Assembly: GCA_018292915.2 (NCBI GenBank)
Contig: JACVVK020000203.1
Location: forward strand, 146,501-210,500
DNA: 64,000 nucleotides
Direction of reading: 5' to 3'
DNA from: Batillaria attramentaria
Taxonomy: Eukaryota > Mollusca > Gastropoda > Batillariidae
Each line of letters begins with the position of its first letter. The first letter of the stretch is position 1. Below are positions 24,124 to 37,003 of the stretch, piece after piece. Below the pieces are notes generated by a model. It was given only the letters and a program-made list of their open reading frames with translations. It was not told where the DNA came from and ran no database searches. The translations under genes and the position numbers were made by a program.

Positions 24124-24300
24124 GTCGATGTCGGATGTTAAGATGTGATGCACGCATTCTTTGATAAAATGACTAAAGTAAAACTTTCTCCGAAAATTTT
24201 GGTTACCGCGCCATTACAAATTTGTTGACAGAGCCACACTTCCGGTTCTTAGTTTCGTAAACATGTCGTGGCGGCAGCGCGGGTGTCCAGGCTTGGTGAT
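24124..24300. promoter_or_regulatory. TUBGCP3 core promoter region, ETS-type site
   Basis: On the minus strand the sequence ACCGGAAGT (24246-24238) lies about 115 bp upstream of the TUBGCP3 ATG. This is the GABPA/ETS consensus common in TATA-less promoters of animal housekeeping genes. ATGGCGC-type, YY1-like sequences occur nearby (24215-24205, and over the start codon itself). I see no TATA box. A plus-strand ATG at 24263 opens an 11-codon frame ending at a possible donor, so the region could be bidirectional. This is motif reading only. Confidence 0.5.
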
Positions 24301-25342
24301 TTAAGTTGTCCAGGTGTGAAAGGGTCTTGGAATTCTGAAGCCGTTGTGATGCTGGTGAGATTTTTCTGTCTGATTGCACAGTCGCCAAATATGACATAGT
24401 TCATTACTGGCCCGAATAGGGGTTTATGACCAACGCAAGGCGTGGCAGCCCTCGTGGCAAGTTTGTAAACAAACCTTACATGCCCGCGACTGTGGCGCGG
24501 GGTTAGGCCTCTTAGTATTACGCATTTCATGATAATCTGTTAAAATTCGTCCGTAATACAAGGAACCAAGGACGACCGTAGTAACTGGTTGTCACCCTGA
24601 CGCATTGGCATTACTTTGTCACTGTGTTTACTCTGTCTCAATCACTTTTCTTACACCAGGGGTGTTGCAGACCACATAACCAGTTTCGCAAGCTGGCCAA
24701 GGCCACGAGAACGCCAGAGGCAGTTATGAGAGAGTTTGATGCTCAGTTGTTGTTCATGGCCCCAAAATCTGAAATTTCAATAAACTGGGTGATGCAGTTA
24801 TTGGGAATAAATTATTTTGTATTAGAATAAATTTAGTTATAACTTATAGTAAGTACTGACTTTAATTTAATGAATTTAGAGTGGTGACACTGGTTGGGAT
24901 GCTGAAGTGAAGGTATGTTGGCTTGTTACTTGTGGCAGGTAAATTATGCAGATCGATTGGGAAAAAGCATCCCTTGGGGAAAAAAAACAAAAAACATTGA
25001 CAAAGTTAAATTATAAAGTTGTGTGTGAATAGAGTGATACTCCAACCATTCTCTTTGCAGCCTCTTATACATATTATATTTGAAGAAAGCAGTCATTCTG
25101 TAGGACATGTATTCTTACTGTTCCAGGCGGGTACACTTGTTAGAGTTGTCATCTCATGTGTCCATAAATAGAACAAGGCTGACCATAAGCTCTGGGCATG
25201 TTACACCATCCTGACTTACAAAGTTACGTGACAGGCCAAGGATGTATTTAACAGAACTTATAAATCAGCTTTTTCACACAAAACACTTTTCTTAGACGTT
25301 TATGTAACTTGCATGCTATGAATGTCACTGTATCAGTATCCA

Positions 25343-25600
25343 GGCCTGGGTCGTGAGTTCAAATCCCAGCTGGGGCCAAGTATTGTGCTGGCCTTCTTCT
25401 CGTTACCTTGTCTTTGATATCACTCTTACTGCTGTGGAAAAGGACATTAAACTCCCAAACACCCAGCCACCCACCTGTATTCCAGCTGGGGCCACATATT
25501 ATGCTGGCCTTTTTCTTGCTGCCCCATCTTTGATGTCACCCATACAAGGTGGAGAAGGAGGTAAAGCTCCAAAACACCCACCCGCCCACCCTCCCACCCT
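25343..25600 (+). mobile_element. SINE family B, 5'-truncated tandem pair
   Basis: Two head-to-tail partial copies, each with 'agctggggcca', a 'gttrcc..tctttgat' body and a CCCAAACACCC-type tail. The head before the B-box is missing. In the intergenic region. Confidence 0.7.
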
Positions 25601-25854
25601 GTATTAGTATCACTAGATGAATAGATACATACACATGTGCATGTAAATTATATTGAACTTAAACTGAAAGTTTATTTAGACACTGAACTCTTTGTGTGGA
25701 AGGGTCATGCAGTGCAAATGCAGTGCAGCGGATTGGGTAACCAAGATTGACTTTATTTCTCAAATTCTGTTTAGGATTGGTGTAATTCTACACTGTATTT
25801 AAAAAAGCCTGTCACTCTCTCTCTGAGTCTCTCTCTCTCTCTGGTGTTCACCCC

Positions 25855-25901
<47 letters not shown>

Positions 25902-28155
25902 AGGGAATGCCTGCTGACACAGATTAATGTTATTAGTGATTGTTTAAAAAAAAAAAGTGTGCTGGTCTGAACCCTTGCCTCACTCCACTATTTGGGTCAA
26001 ACACAGTCAATGTCAGCTGACCTAATTGCCTGCATGTATGGGATGCCAGCTTCAAGATTGATTGACCTCATGGTATGGTCCTTTGCTATGACACATGCTT
26101 CTGTACATCAGACTTGTTCTTACCTGCCATCAGTTTTGGGCCCTAAGAACAAGGCTAAGCGTGCAGTTTGGGTACCCATGATTTTGTACTGCATGTGCAA
26201 CATACTTAGGCAACTGCATCACTTACATGAAGTTCCAGCATCAAAGGGCTCTGTTGTGGCTTTTTAAAATGTTTTTTTTTTTGTGTGTCCTAAACTGGGT
26301 GTCTGGGTTTGCTGATCCTGCTTGTGGCCACAGTACTGACAGAAAACTAACCAATCAGAAATTAATTTCTAATCACTTACCTTTTCATGATCAGACAATG
26401 AGCTTGTGTCGTTCGTTTATAAGTTTTTTTGGAACAACAGGGTCACAAAATGAATATTTGGTACAGTCCCTGCAAAAAGGTCAGGGGGGCGGGGAGGGGT
26501 TGCTTCCTGAAAAATATATATATCATTATATGTCTTTGACTTTGAGACCCCCAAATCCCCATTTGAGATCTCAGAACTGCTTGCAGCAACACCCCAGTTG
26601 AGGCCTGTGTCTGTAGACACCCCTCAAAACACTGCTTACTGAAGACTGAGCACCGAAACAGATTTGGGTGCGCCAAGTCAGTACATCTATTCATTACAGT
26701 GTGTGCGTGCGTTGGTGGGGGCAAGGGGTAGAGGGGCGGTGTATGTCCGAGTAACTTCAGTTTTCAATTTCTGGTAATGTGCAGGCAACTGAAGGTCCCA
26801 GAGCAATTTAAAATCAGAGCAAGTGTCTTTCAGTTTCATGAAAAAGGGGGTTTCAGTCATTTGGGGGGGGGGGGGGGGGTACCGTACAACTTGCGGTTTC
26901 ACATTCACTGATTCAGGAAGTTGTTCTCCTTTATTGTGGTTATAAGTGCATAGTCATTTGTGGTGACTTCCTAGAAAGTTCATGCTTGTTTGCAAGGCAG
27001 TCTTGTGGTTTATGAATCACTGAAGTCACATGATAGCAGAGATCTTCCTTGACCATTATGCTGTGTTTGTGTCACTGTCAGAGCTCATTGTCAGGACTGA
27101 AAGGTCAATGTCAGAGGAAATGTGACAAGATACACACGTGTACCATGTGAATTTTAGCCATTGTGAGACCACTTACCGTGTTAAAAATTGTGACGAGTGA
27201 GGTGTTGCAATACGCATCTTTACTAGCCAAACGGAAAACTCCGCATTGGAGTGTGATAGTGTCATCAGTACAGTTGTGACTTTGGTCGGTGATAGTGATA
27301 CAGATAATGTTAGGATGTGGGTGTGTTTCCTTTGATAACTGTACAGGATCTGTCATAAAGGTTTACTTACCGTCAGGCTCTGTCTGAGTCAGATTAACTT
27401 GAACGTGTTGAGTGTGTACATACATGTGACTGGTCACAGATCGTAGATGAGATGAGACAGAGTGTGTTAGTGATTTGTTCGACCAAGGAACAGATGGCGT
27501 TTGTTTTGAATGCACAGCTTAGTAACTGGTTATGAGTTCAAGTCTGGATTTACTGCGAAGCGGGTCTTCTGAGCTGATCACAATGCCCCGGAAAAGGTCC
27601 GACTCTCTCTTGGAGTCCGCTTCAGAAACTTCCAGCACTTCAAGGACCTCATTGAAAAAAGGCGGCAAATTCTCGGCAAGTAATTCGAAGTCTCTTCAGT
27701 TGTATGTATTATGTGTTCTAGTTTGGTATGGTAGGCTTCTTCTCTGCGCCCATATTCGTCTCTTTGAGACGCGCAAGGCGCCGCAGGACTGCAGGACGAA
27801 GTAGCGAAAGCCTGCTGCTACTTAGTTCGGGACACCCAAATTGATTGAAAATTTCTTGCAAGCCCTCGCCCTTTGGTCCGTGCAACATACATTTCTTCAT
27901 TTTCTGTTCTCCCCGCCGCTGGCCACAGACTATTCTTCTCAGAAAGAAGGGCGTGATGGAAGTTACGCGTGTGGGCAACTAGGCTCGTAACGCGACTGAG
28001 CATCAACATGAGCAAACGGTCCGTGTTTGGCGGCAGGTGTCAACTTTGGTACCTGGTTGCGTGGACAATAGATTGCTGTTCTGTCACGTAGCGCCCGCCT
28101 GCACTTACTGAATTGCTCCACTCATGAAGAATCAATTGTAACTGATTGATAGTTC

Positions 28156-28385
28156 TTGCGACATTCCTTGGTGCCACAGGCAGCAGATCATTCGGTAGGG
28201 TGCACGTGTACTGCAGTTGAGCTGTTTCCTGTGTAGGTGACTTGTGACAGATTGAACGAGAAGGTACGGAATACACTGTGCATTAGTACAATAGTAGTAC
28301 ACGTAAATTGTTTGAACTGGGTATATTTATTGCGACATTCCTGGGTGCTACAGACAGCAGATCATTCGATCGGGTGCGCGTGTAC
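28156..28385. repeat. Direct repeat of about 58 bp upstream of candidate exon 1
   Basis: 'ttgcgacattcc', 'gcagatcattcg' and 'gggtgc(a/g)cgtgtac' occur in the same order at 28156-28211 and 28329-28384, spaced by about 173 bp. This could be a duplicated regulatory element or part of an unrecognised repeat. Confidence 0.7.
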
Positions 28386-28560
28386 CCTAGACTGAGGCAG
28401 TATCAAGCCGGGTGCCCTTGTTCTCTGCCGGTTTTGCTGTTACCTGATAAGTTCTCCTTACGACCGACGGCACACCTGGAGGGAGCTATGGACAGGTTAA
28501 CGTCACAGAAAGTATTTCACAGTTCGTGAGACGTCTTTGGCGCAGCATGTGCTCATCACC

Positions 28561-28584
28561 ATGGGAAATATTGTTCCTCAGCTG
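28561..28584 (+). CDS. ATP11: Candidate first coding exon of the flippase (uncertain)
   Basis: The ATG is in a strong context (caccATGGG) and opens eight codons (MGNIVPQL) ending at CTG|gtatgg. This is phase 0, as required by exon 2, which reads [14 protein letters not shown]. Alternatives are the ATG at 24263 (eleven codons, TTG|gtgatt, also phase 0) or initiation at the ATG inside exon 2 (37411) after a non-coding first exon. Nothing in the sequence decides between these. Confidence 0.3.
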
Positions 28585-30439
28585 GTATGGGTTTTTAATA
28601 ATCACAGTTTAGAGGTGTCCTAGTCTCAGTGTTTAAAACAGTTAACGTCGTCCGTTCACAGAGCTCTGTATCAGTAGTCAGCTCTCCACGCCTTATCTCA
28701 TGTTTCAATGTCAGGTCATGTTCACCTTATTATATGTTTGCTTTGTAATCACACAGCGCTGACTTCTCATGGATTCGCTTCAGTACAGTTGACAGTTAAG
28801 GTCGAAAATGTTGCCAGCTTACGAATCCACATTCTTAACCAAGTCAACTTTTGATTCTGATTGGAATGCCAGCCAGTTTTGTGATCTCGGATCTTTGGTC
28901 AAAGAAATCACGATTTTAAATCTTCCAGCTTTCCGTATGAGACATTCATTTTCTTTCTTTTCTCACCAAATTTCTGAACCCTGTTTCCATAGGAAAGACT
29001 TTTTTTTTCCTTGGTCAAAAATAAATCAGTTTATAAAAAATATAAAGAGTGTGTGTTTCAGAGCTTGTCTGATTGTACCCTTTTTGTTTTCTGGGAGTTG
29101 TACTCAGTAGACATGAAACAGGTTCAAGACAAGACACTGTGTTGCACTACATGTACTAGTCTATAGAAATAAACCCGAAAGAGGAAGTCATAAAAGGTAA
29201 GGGTCTTAGCCCAGGAGATAAGGGGCTGCTTCACAGACGGCCGGATAAAATAAATATAGTCTCTTTCTTGTGGGTAGCAGCATACATCACTGGATCAGTC
29301 TCGTAGTCGTAAATGGGGGGGATGTAGAACACCAGGACAGATTGACAGTGCGTAGTTATGCAGGGTTTGGTTTAAATGCAAATAAAGGGACATCGTAATA
29401 TGCTCCATGCATTCATGCGTGTGCAGTGTGTCCCCGATTTATTCAAGGGCTTCACTAAACAGGACACGGATAATGGCAAAAAAACGGGCGACACAGTTGG
29501 GAGCTAGCTGGATTCAGCCGGTAGCCTTTCCCACCCAGAATTTAAAAAAAAAAAAAAATTTCCTCCATAACTTGCTTTTTCTTCCTCCTTTGCATTGACA
29601 CAGGGGTTTACTCACAAAAGAGTGACACTAGATATCCCGTATCCAACTTTGCACAAATAGCTTTCGGGTGTATGGTTCACCTCTCCATAAGTTATACATG
29701 TTCCACTTCCAGCTAAATGGGTACAAAATCATTGCTTTGAGTTTTCGACAAATATTGCATTTTCACATTTTGTTGTTGTTTGTTTTGCAAGGCATGAAAT
29801 GCACTTGAAATGATGGCATCACTAAGTATGGGCATCAGAAATGTTTATTCTCATTATTCTCAGATTCTTTAATCACCATTGTTACTCTTCATGAAATACG
29901 TTTGAGTAGGACCATCATCTTGCTGCTTTTAGTATCATTAGAAATGTCTGTTAGTTGAGCGTTTCATAATACAAGTCATAATACCGGGTATCTTTTTAGA
30001 TAGTTCACGTTATCATGTCAGTTCTTTTCAGTGCACTTGTAGGTAATATATCCAGTGCGGTCATGCATGACTGAGCGCTGAGTTGCTGCAGGGTTGACCT
30101 GTTACAATACAGTGTTCTTAGGTCATCCCAGCACCTCAGCTAGGTTAAATCAGGGAAGTTAGAAACGGGTACATGTCAACAAAGCTGAAATAGGCCATTC
30201 TGCGTTTGTGAATTTGAAACTGGAACAGTATCATAGCTAAAAGTGACAGCGGATGAGAGTGGATTCCCACGTTTTATCTTTGTCGGTCATGGCTACTTCT
30301 TAGGTTTTGATGGTTTAGTGGTACGTGTTACGGATTGTGATTATGAAGAGGAAGAAATATGGTGACAGGAGAGGACGATACGAGGTATGAATTCATGAAT
30401 TCGAACTTCGTTAATGTGGTGGTGCTTTATGGTTTTAGG

Positions 30440-30502
<63 letters not shown>

Positions 30503-33500
30503 TTTGAGTTTAGAAGCTTATCCCCTCAAGAAAATGTGTACACCCAAAAGTCTAATACTGTAATGGGTCATGAACAGTCAGCTATTTTACTGATGTCAGG
30601 CAGTGTCATCTCAATATATATATATAATGTACAATGATTTTTTAGGCTTGACATTCTGTTTGATTGTTTTCAATTACATTTTGGGTTTTTTGTTTGGACT
30701 TTTTGGGCTTTTCTTCTTTTTTTTTTGGGGGGGGGGGGGTGGTTTTTTTTTGTTCTAGGGGCGGATGGGTATTTTTTGCTATTTTGCAATTCTTTCTGTT
30801 CTGTGTGTCTGGGGTGGGGGGGGGGGGGGGGGTAACCAGCATATTTTCTTTCTCCTAAATCATGTAGAGGTCAGATTCGGCACAAAGTGTTAAATCATGC
30901 ACAGGTGGCGTACAGGTAACGGCTAATCAGTGTAAACTGTCGACAGCGCTTAATGATCGATTGTGTTGTGCCGTGTCAACTGAATGCTGCTAGTGTTACT
31001 GTTGTCAGGCAGAGCTGTTCCGTCCGTAGTCATTACGTGACACATGTAGTCGAGATAAGTGGTCTTACCTTGGGTCCGCCTACAACTGCCCTGGGTAACT
31101 CCTGTTCACTGTAATTTAGTACAAAATTACACGTTGCACGCTTGGCCAGAAGAATTGTGTGGTTAGTTTTCAGTGGGTGATTCTTATGTTGGACTTTGAG
31201 TGTTCAGCTTTTTCTGAAGAATATTGGGATGGGGCGAGTACAGTCTGTGCATGGTTATGAATTTTCTTCATAGGTAATTAAGGCTCATTTGGTATAGTTC
31301 GCCTGTTAGGGGGTGCAAATGTATCCCAGCAGGCATGGGAATTGTCCGCCTAAAGGCAAATTTCTGCCTAAATGAAATTGGGTTTCCGCCTAAAAAAGGA
31401 AATTTCCGCCTAAAAGAGTCTGTATTTCTGCCTAAATCAAATTGGGTTTCCGCCTAAAAAAAAAAAAAAAAAAAATCCGCATAAAAAAGTCTGGTTGATT
31501 AAAAAAAATGTAGCTCCGCCTTTTTTTTACCGATTGCCGCCAAGTTGTTGGCCGCCCACTTGAGTTACACGATACCTAAAAGGAAAGTACAGCGTTTTAT
31601 GTGGGCAGCACTAAGGCTGAACCCTCCGTCCTTCCGCCTTTGTGCACCGCAAAAATTTCAGCCTTTTTTGACTTCTCCAATTTCCATGCCTGCCCAGTTA
31701 TTTAAGTTACATCCATTAGATGAAGTTAGCTGTCACGTGACTTTAATTCCCAAGACCCAAATCCAGGATACATTTGCACCCTGTCCCGCACAGGTGGGGT
31801 ACATTTGCTCCCCATGCTAATCACCCTAATGTCTGGTATACATTTGCACCCCCTAACAGGCGAACTAAACCAACTGAGCATAATTAAGCCTGACTTGCTG
31901 AGATTTTCTTGCTGCTAAGACCTTCATCACTGGGACAGTGTCTAATGAATTCATGGTCTTGCACAAGGTGTTGCAACTGTAACTACAGGTATTATCAGTT
32001 GTTGGTGGACCTCTTTGTAACCCCCTCCTTGGCAGGTTTTCAGACTGGGTTCTGGGGTTTGATGTATCTAGAAAGGTTTTCAGTTAGGAAGGAAAAGGTG
32101 GTGTGTGTGATTCCAAAATTAATGTGTGTAGTAAGCATGGACACACTTTGACTTTCAGGGTCTTGACTTCGTATCCCGGCTGGGGCCAAATATTTGTGCT
32201 GGCTTTTTCATCGTTGCCCCGTCTTTGATATCACCCGTATATGGTGGATAACGACGTGAAACACCCACCCACCTACCCATCCATCCACTTTGACTTTCAG
32301 TGTCTATTGACTGTGGATGATTTCTCAATCAGTTGCATGAGATGTTTCTACATTGTAATTCTGTTTGTTGACAGTACTGTACATATAAAGGGGCTGAACT
32401 GTCAATATGAAACTCTTAGTGTAAAGTTCATCTCGGGGGGAAGATCAGACTTTCTTGTTTCATCATTCTTCTGTGCCATTTCCTGTGTTAGATGACATGA
32501 TACACAGTGTTGTATTCAGCAAAACAGATTCATACATGCAGAGACATGTATAGATCTAGATGTCTCTGGTACATGTATGTATACATTCTCATGAATGTGT
32601 TTTCTAGAGAAGAGCCTTGAATTTTTAGAATCATAGTACAGAAACTGATCTAGGTGTGCCATGGTATTCAGAGTTGCTGTGGTTCTTGCGTACCAGTACT
32701 TGAGCAAACAGGTAAGTCAGCTGCGATGGAGGACTCAAGTTTGGGCTGAGTGGCAGGTTCCCCCCCCCCCCCCCCCCCCTTCTCAAATCTGTGAAAGTAC
32801 AAAGCCAGTAGAAACAGGCATTACATGACACATACAGTGTCAGAGGATTACACTCTTTCAACTTATTTTGGGATCTGTTACTCTTTTGTGCGAGAGATCC
32901 GCGTGTACATTTTACCAGATCTGTCATAGTTGGAAGATAAAGCCGCGTTGTAGCTCTCTCTCTCTCTCCAATTTTTTTTTTATATTCTACAACTGATTTG
33001 CCAGATTTTTTCCCTTTCCTTGTGGCTTGTGAAACCATTTCAGTGTTCACTGACAGTGACACTGCCTTTTTAACCCTGTTGTGGTTGTAATCTCTTACAG
33101 TCTTAGCTGCCTAACCTCCCCCTTCTCGTTCTTTCATAGTCATTGTTGTTTCATGTTCATTTTGTTGTCTTCGCTCCATTTGTACTTTGCGAGATAGGCA
33201 GTCACTGCGTAACGGCTTTACGTTTCATCATCATCATCAACATCTCTCTCTCTGTAATCAAATATTGATTTTACCCATAATGCTCAAAACAACAATCAGA
33301 TTAATTACGCTGCCTTGTAGTTGTAAACATGTGTACTGTTGGGTTTGGAGACAATGGACACATGGCGCCATTGTTCAGTGATTCCATGTGCCGGATTTCC
33401 CATAATGATAATGCCCGATAGCTCAGCACGTGGGACAGAGGATGCATGTGGTTGTCACGTGTTTCCGTTTCCTGCTTGGGCTACGTTACACAGATGCAAA

Positions 33501-36065
33501 TCTGGAGGAAAACGCTATATATTCCTCTTACACATACCGCTGCAGATGACACCCTAGAAATGCTTTAAAATTCACCAAAAAAATCACAAAAATCAGGCAG
33601 CCATAGACTCATGCGTAGAGGAAATTTAAACAAATTCCAATGTTCCGTTTTTTGGCAATGTTGGCAGCCACCACATACCCCCTCATTCCACGGTCGTCTG
33701 CTGGCTCCTGTGCCAGCCGCGCATGAATACAAATAGTCCACAAGCCAGCCTCATTTTTCCCTAATTTTACTATTACCTGGCATGAAACTTGTTTACAAAG
33801 CCAACAAAAAGCACCAGATTGCCATTGTTTACTCTGCACACAAATTTTAAAAGGGGCAAAGATTTTCTACTATATTTAGCCGAATTGTTACTACATGCCC
33901 CGGAAGCTAATACCGGTGTGTAGCCTGTAAACACCCCTTAAACTCATTTTTCTAGAAAGATAATTTGCCACTGTAAACCTCATCCATTTTCAAGATACAC
34001 TGCCAAAGATTAGCTCTCAAAACTTCTTGGTTCTCTTACAGCAGCACTTTTACTGATCCAACCCATACATGAAAAGTCAAGCAGCAGAGGCACACTTTTT
34101 TCATGACTGCACAACTATTGAGACCACTAAAACACAAGTTCTTTTCAAATTATCAACTCAATTTTTTCACAGCAAGTAGCTACACATGTCCTGTCTGTAA
34201 TGAACCTAACAAGATAACTTTTGGGCAGTTGATTATTTTTTGGTGCTTTTTTTCCTATACCACCCCTCAAAACTAGTCAGATTTCACAGCTGCGGGCTAA
34301 CTGCTTCAGTTCCTGAACATAATCAAAATCATCTGGGATCTTCAAAATCAGCCAGTACAGTCTCTCAGGCCATGTTTACAGCATGCAATAGGTATTTTGA
34401 ACCTACCCCCTTTGGAATCACCAAAACAGTTGCCACACTCACACCAAGTATGCAGCCAATCTACTGGCAAGTTTTTCCTAGTGGCCTGAGGAGAACAGCC
34501 TGTGTGCCAGCTGATTTCTCATGCAGACCATGAAACCTGCTGAAACCACTTTTAGGATAAGCTTGCTGCAGCATCAACAGTAAAATGTGTGAGTATCTGT
34601 CCTTGGAACTGCACATGCTGCCCAAATATAGAATAAAATGCATGAAATTTCACAAAAATGCACTGGAAAAGGGGAATGGGGGGGGGGGGGGAGGGGGGAA
34701 GAGGGGGGGGGGGAGGGAAGGTGTAAAGGTGAGGGTTAGGGTTGCAGGTTAGGGTTACTAGGGTCAGGTTAGGGTTAAATGGTTAGTGCTGGGGTCACAT
34801 GGGTTAGGAGTGAGAGAGGAGGTGGGGGAAAAAGGAGGGTAGGATGGGGTAGTGCCAAACTAAACTGAACAGAGCACAGGCTTCATGGTGTTTGTGTGGA
34901 CTGGTTGGGGGGGGGGGGGGTAACGGGGGGGGGGGGGGGGGGGTAAGTTGGGGGGGGAGTAACGGGGGGGGGTGGGGGGTGGGGGGGGGGTAACGGTGGG
35001 GGGGGGGGGGGTGTTAATGGAGTACTTCAACTATACTGCTTATCATGTGAAAATTAGAAATTAGGTGCCCAAACCCGAAATGGACAGATTTGCAATTTTG
35101 CCTCAAAAATCATCCTAAAATGTCAAAATTGGCGATTTTTAGGCAATTTCAAGGCAAAATTGAGAGTTTTTAGATTGGCCAAGCTCTGTATACAGGCTAC
35201 GTTACACAGATGCAAATCTGGAGGAAAACGCTATATATTCCTCTTACACATACCGCTGCAGATGACACCCTAGAAATGCTTTAAAATTCACCAAAAAAAT
35301 CACAAAAATCAGGCAGCCATAGACTCATGCGTAGAGGAAATTTAAACAAATTCCAATGTTCCGTTTTTTGGCAATGTTGGCAGCCACCACATACCCCCTC
35401 ATTCCACGGTCGTCTGCTGGCTCCTGTGCCAGCCGCGCATGAATACAAATAGTCCACAAGCCAGCCTCATTTTTCCCTAATTTTACTATTACCTGGCATG
35501 AAACTTGTTTACAAAGCCAACAAAAAGCACCAGATTGCCATTGTTTACTCTGCACACAAATTTTAAAAGGGGCAAAGATTTTCTACTATATTTAGCCGAA
35601 TTGTTACTACATGCCCCGGAAGCTAATGCCCCGGAAGCTAATGCCCCGGAAGCTAATACCGGTGTGTAGCCTGTAAATTGTGGCAGGCTGGCTGGCCGTG
35701 ATTTCTTCCTGTGAAGTGTGATAAGTGCTTGTCACCGTGTGAAAATCAGATAAAAGTTTTCCCCAGATGTGGGAAGTTTCTGTTTTCTGAGAATGTTGTA
35801 CAGTGAAACCTGTGTTGCAGTAGTATCACCGAGTCTACTGGTTATAAAATTTTATCATACTTTCGTTACTGATAAGTACTGGACCACGTTCTGCTGATAA
35901 TAATTTCCACCATCCAGCGGGGAATACAAATTTTCTTCTTTTTTTTTCCCCTGACCCCAGACAGAGGGGGGGGGGGGGGGGGAGATGTATCAAACAGAGT
36001 TGCTCCAATATGCTACTAGTTATACATGGTCCATAAGACCAGTTTCTGTTTTGTTGTGGTCTCCA

Positions 36066-36099
<34 letters not shown>

Positions 36100-36233
36100 T
36101 GAGAGAGACACTCTTCAAATTCAAATTCAGAAATACATTTTTTATCTTCTGAAAATACATTTTAAAACAGAAAATTGTCTTTAGATGTGCAATCGCTCCG
36201 CTCCTTATACTAAGATCATCATGTAAAATAAAT

Positions 36234-36298
<65 letters not shown>

Positions 36299-36932
36299 GC
36301 ATTCTTTTGAGCCTTGTTTCCATTGGTTGGGTGTACATGTTTTACCTCCAGGTCCATTGGCCCTACTTAATTTCTGTTTGGAGGATTTGATTATTACACT
36401 AACAGAGAGGCTTTGGGGTTGACATGGGTCCCACTTTCTGTTCGTTGGTTGTTGGGCTTTCTCTTCTTTTTTTTCGGCGAAGCCGAAGGGTGTGGCTCAT
36501 AACGGACTTAGCAAGAACACATAAATTAATTCCCAGGGTTGACCAATCAGGACATAGCAGAAGTGGGGAGGTAGGGGCTGGTGTTAGGGCGCACCGGCAG
36601 TAATGCACCTATCCTGGTTGGATGCTTCAGCTTTTCTGTTTGTTCTGTGTTGCGAAATACATTGTACCTCTAACATACCGCAGGGGCAGCGCTTTCTGAT
36701 CAGCTCGTTACCCCTGTCAGCATGCCACGTGCAGAAGTATGTTGTGTTGTGTACACAGTATTTTGTAATACAGCCCTTTATATAACGCGGCGGGGTGGTA
36801 ATGTGTGCGTTCGGTCATCGATAACTCAGTAGAAGTGTTTTGCCATGTACCGGGTACAGGTCATTTGTACTTTTCATAGTAATGTCAGTTTGACCATGTT
36901 ATGAAAATGACATGCTCATTTCACACACACAC

Positions 36933-37003
<71 letters not shown>

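Larger units (their letters stand above)
24301..28560. other. Divergent intergenic region
   Basis: Contains the SINE-B pair (25343-25600), (GT)20 at 25858-25896, a (G)n run at 26862-26879 and the duplicated element at 28156-28385. A Ser-rich frame (27532-27804) has no usable splice donor in the right phase. No gene supported apart from possible first exons of the flippase. Confidence 0.6.

Noticed and set aside
27532..27804. Ser-rich frame starting MSSSLDLLRSG as first exon of the flippase
   Set aside because: The only usable donors (after GGCAA or CAGTT) leave phases that give an immediate stop in exon 2.
33609..33839. 76-residue frame duplicated at 35325-35555 as a gene pair
   Set aside because: The frame is identical only because the whole 453-bp repeat is identical; there is no start context or family match.
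33479..35677. Standard LTR retrotransposon
   Set aside because: No TG..CA ends, primer-binding site, polypurine tract or coding sequence seen between the repeats.
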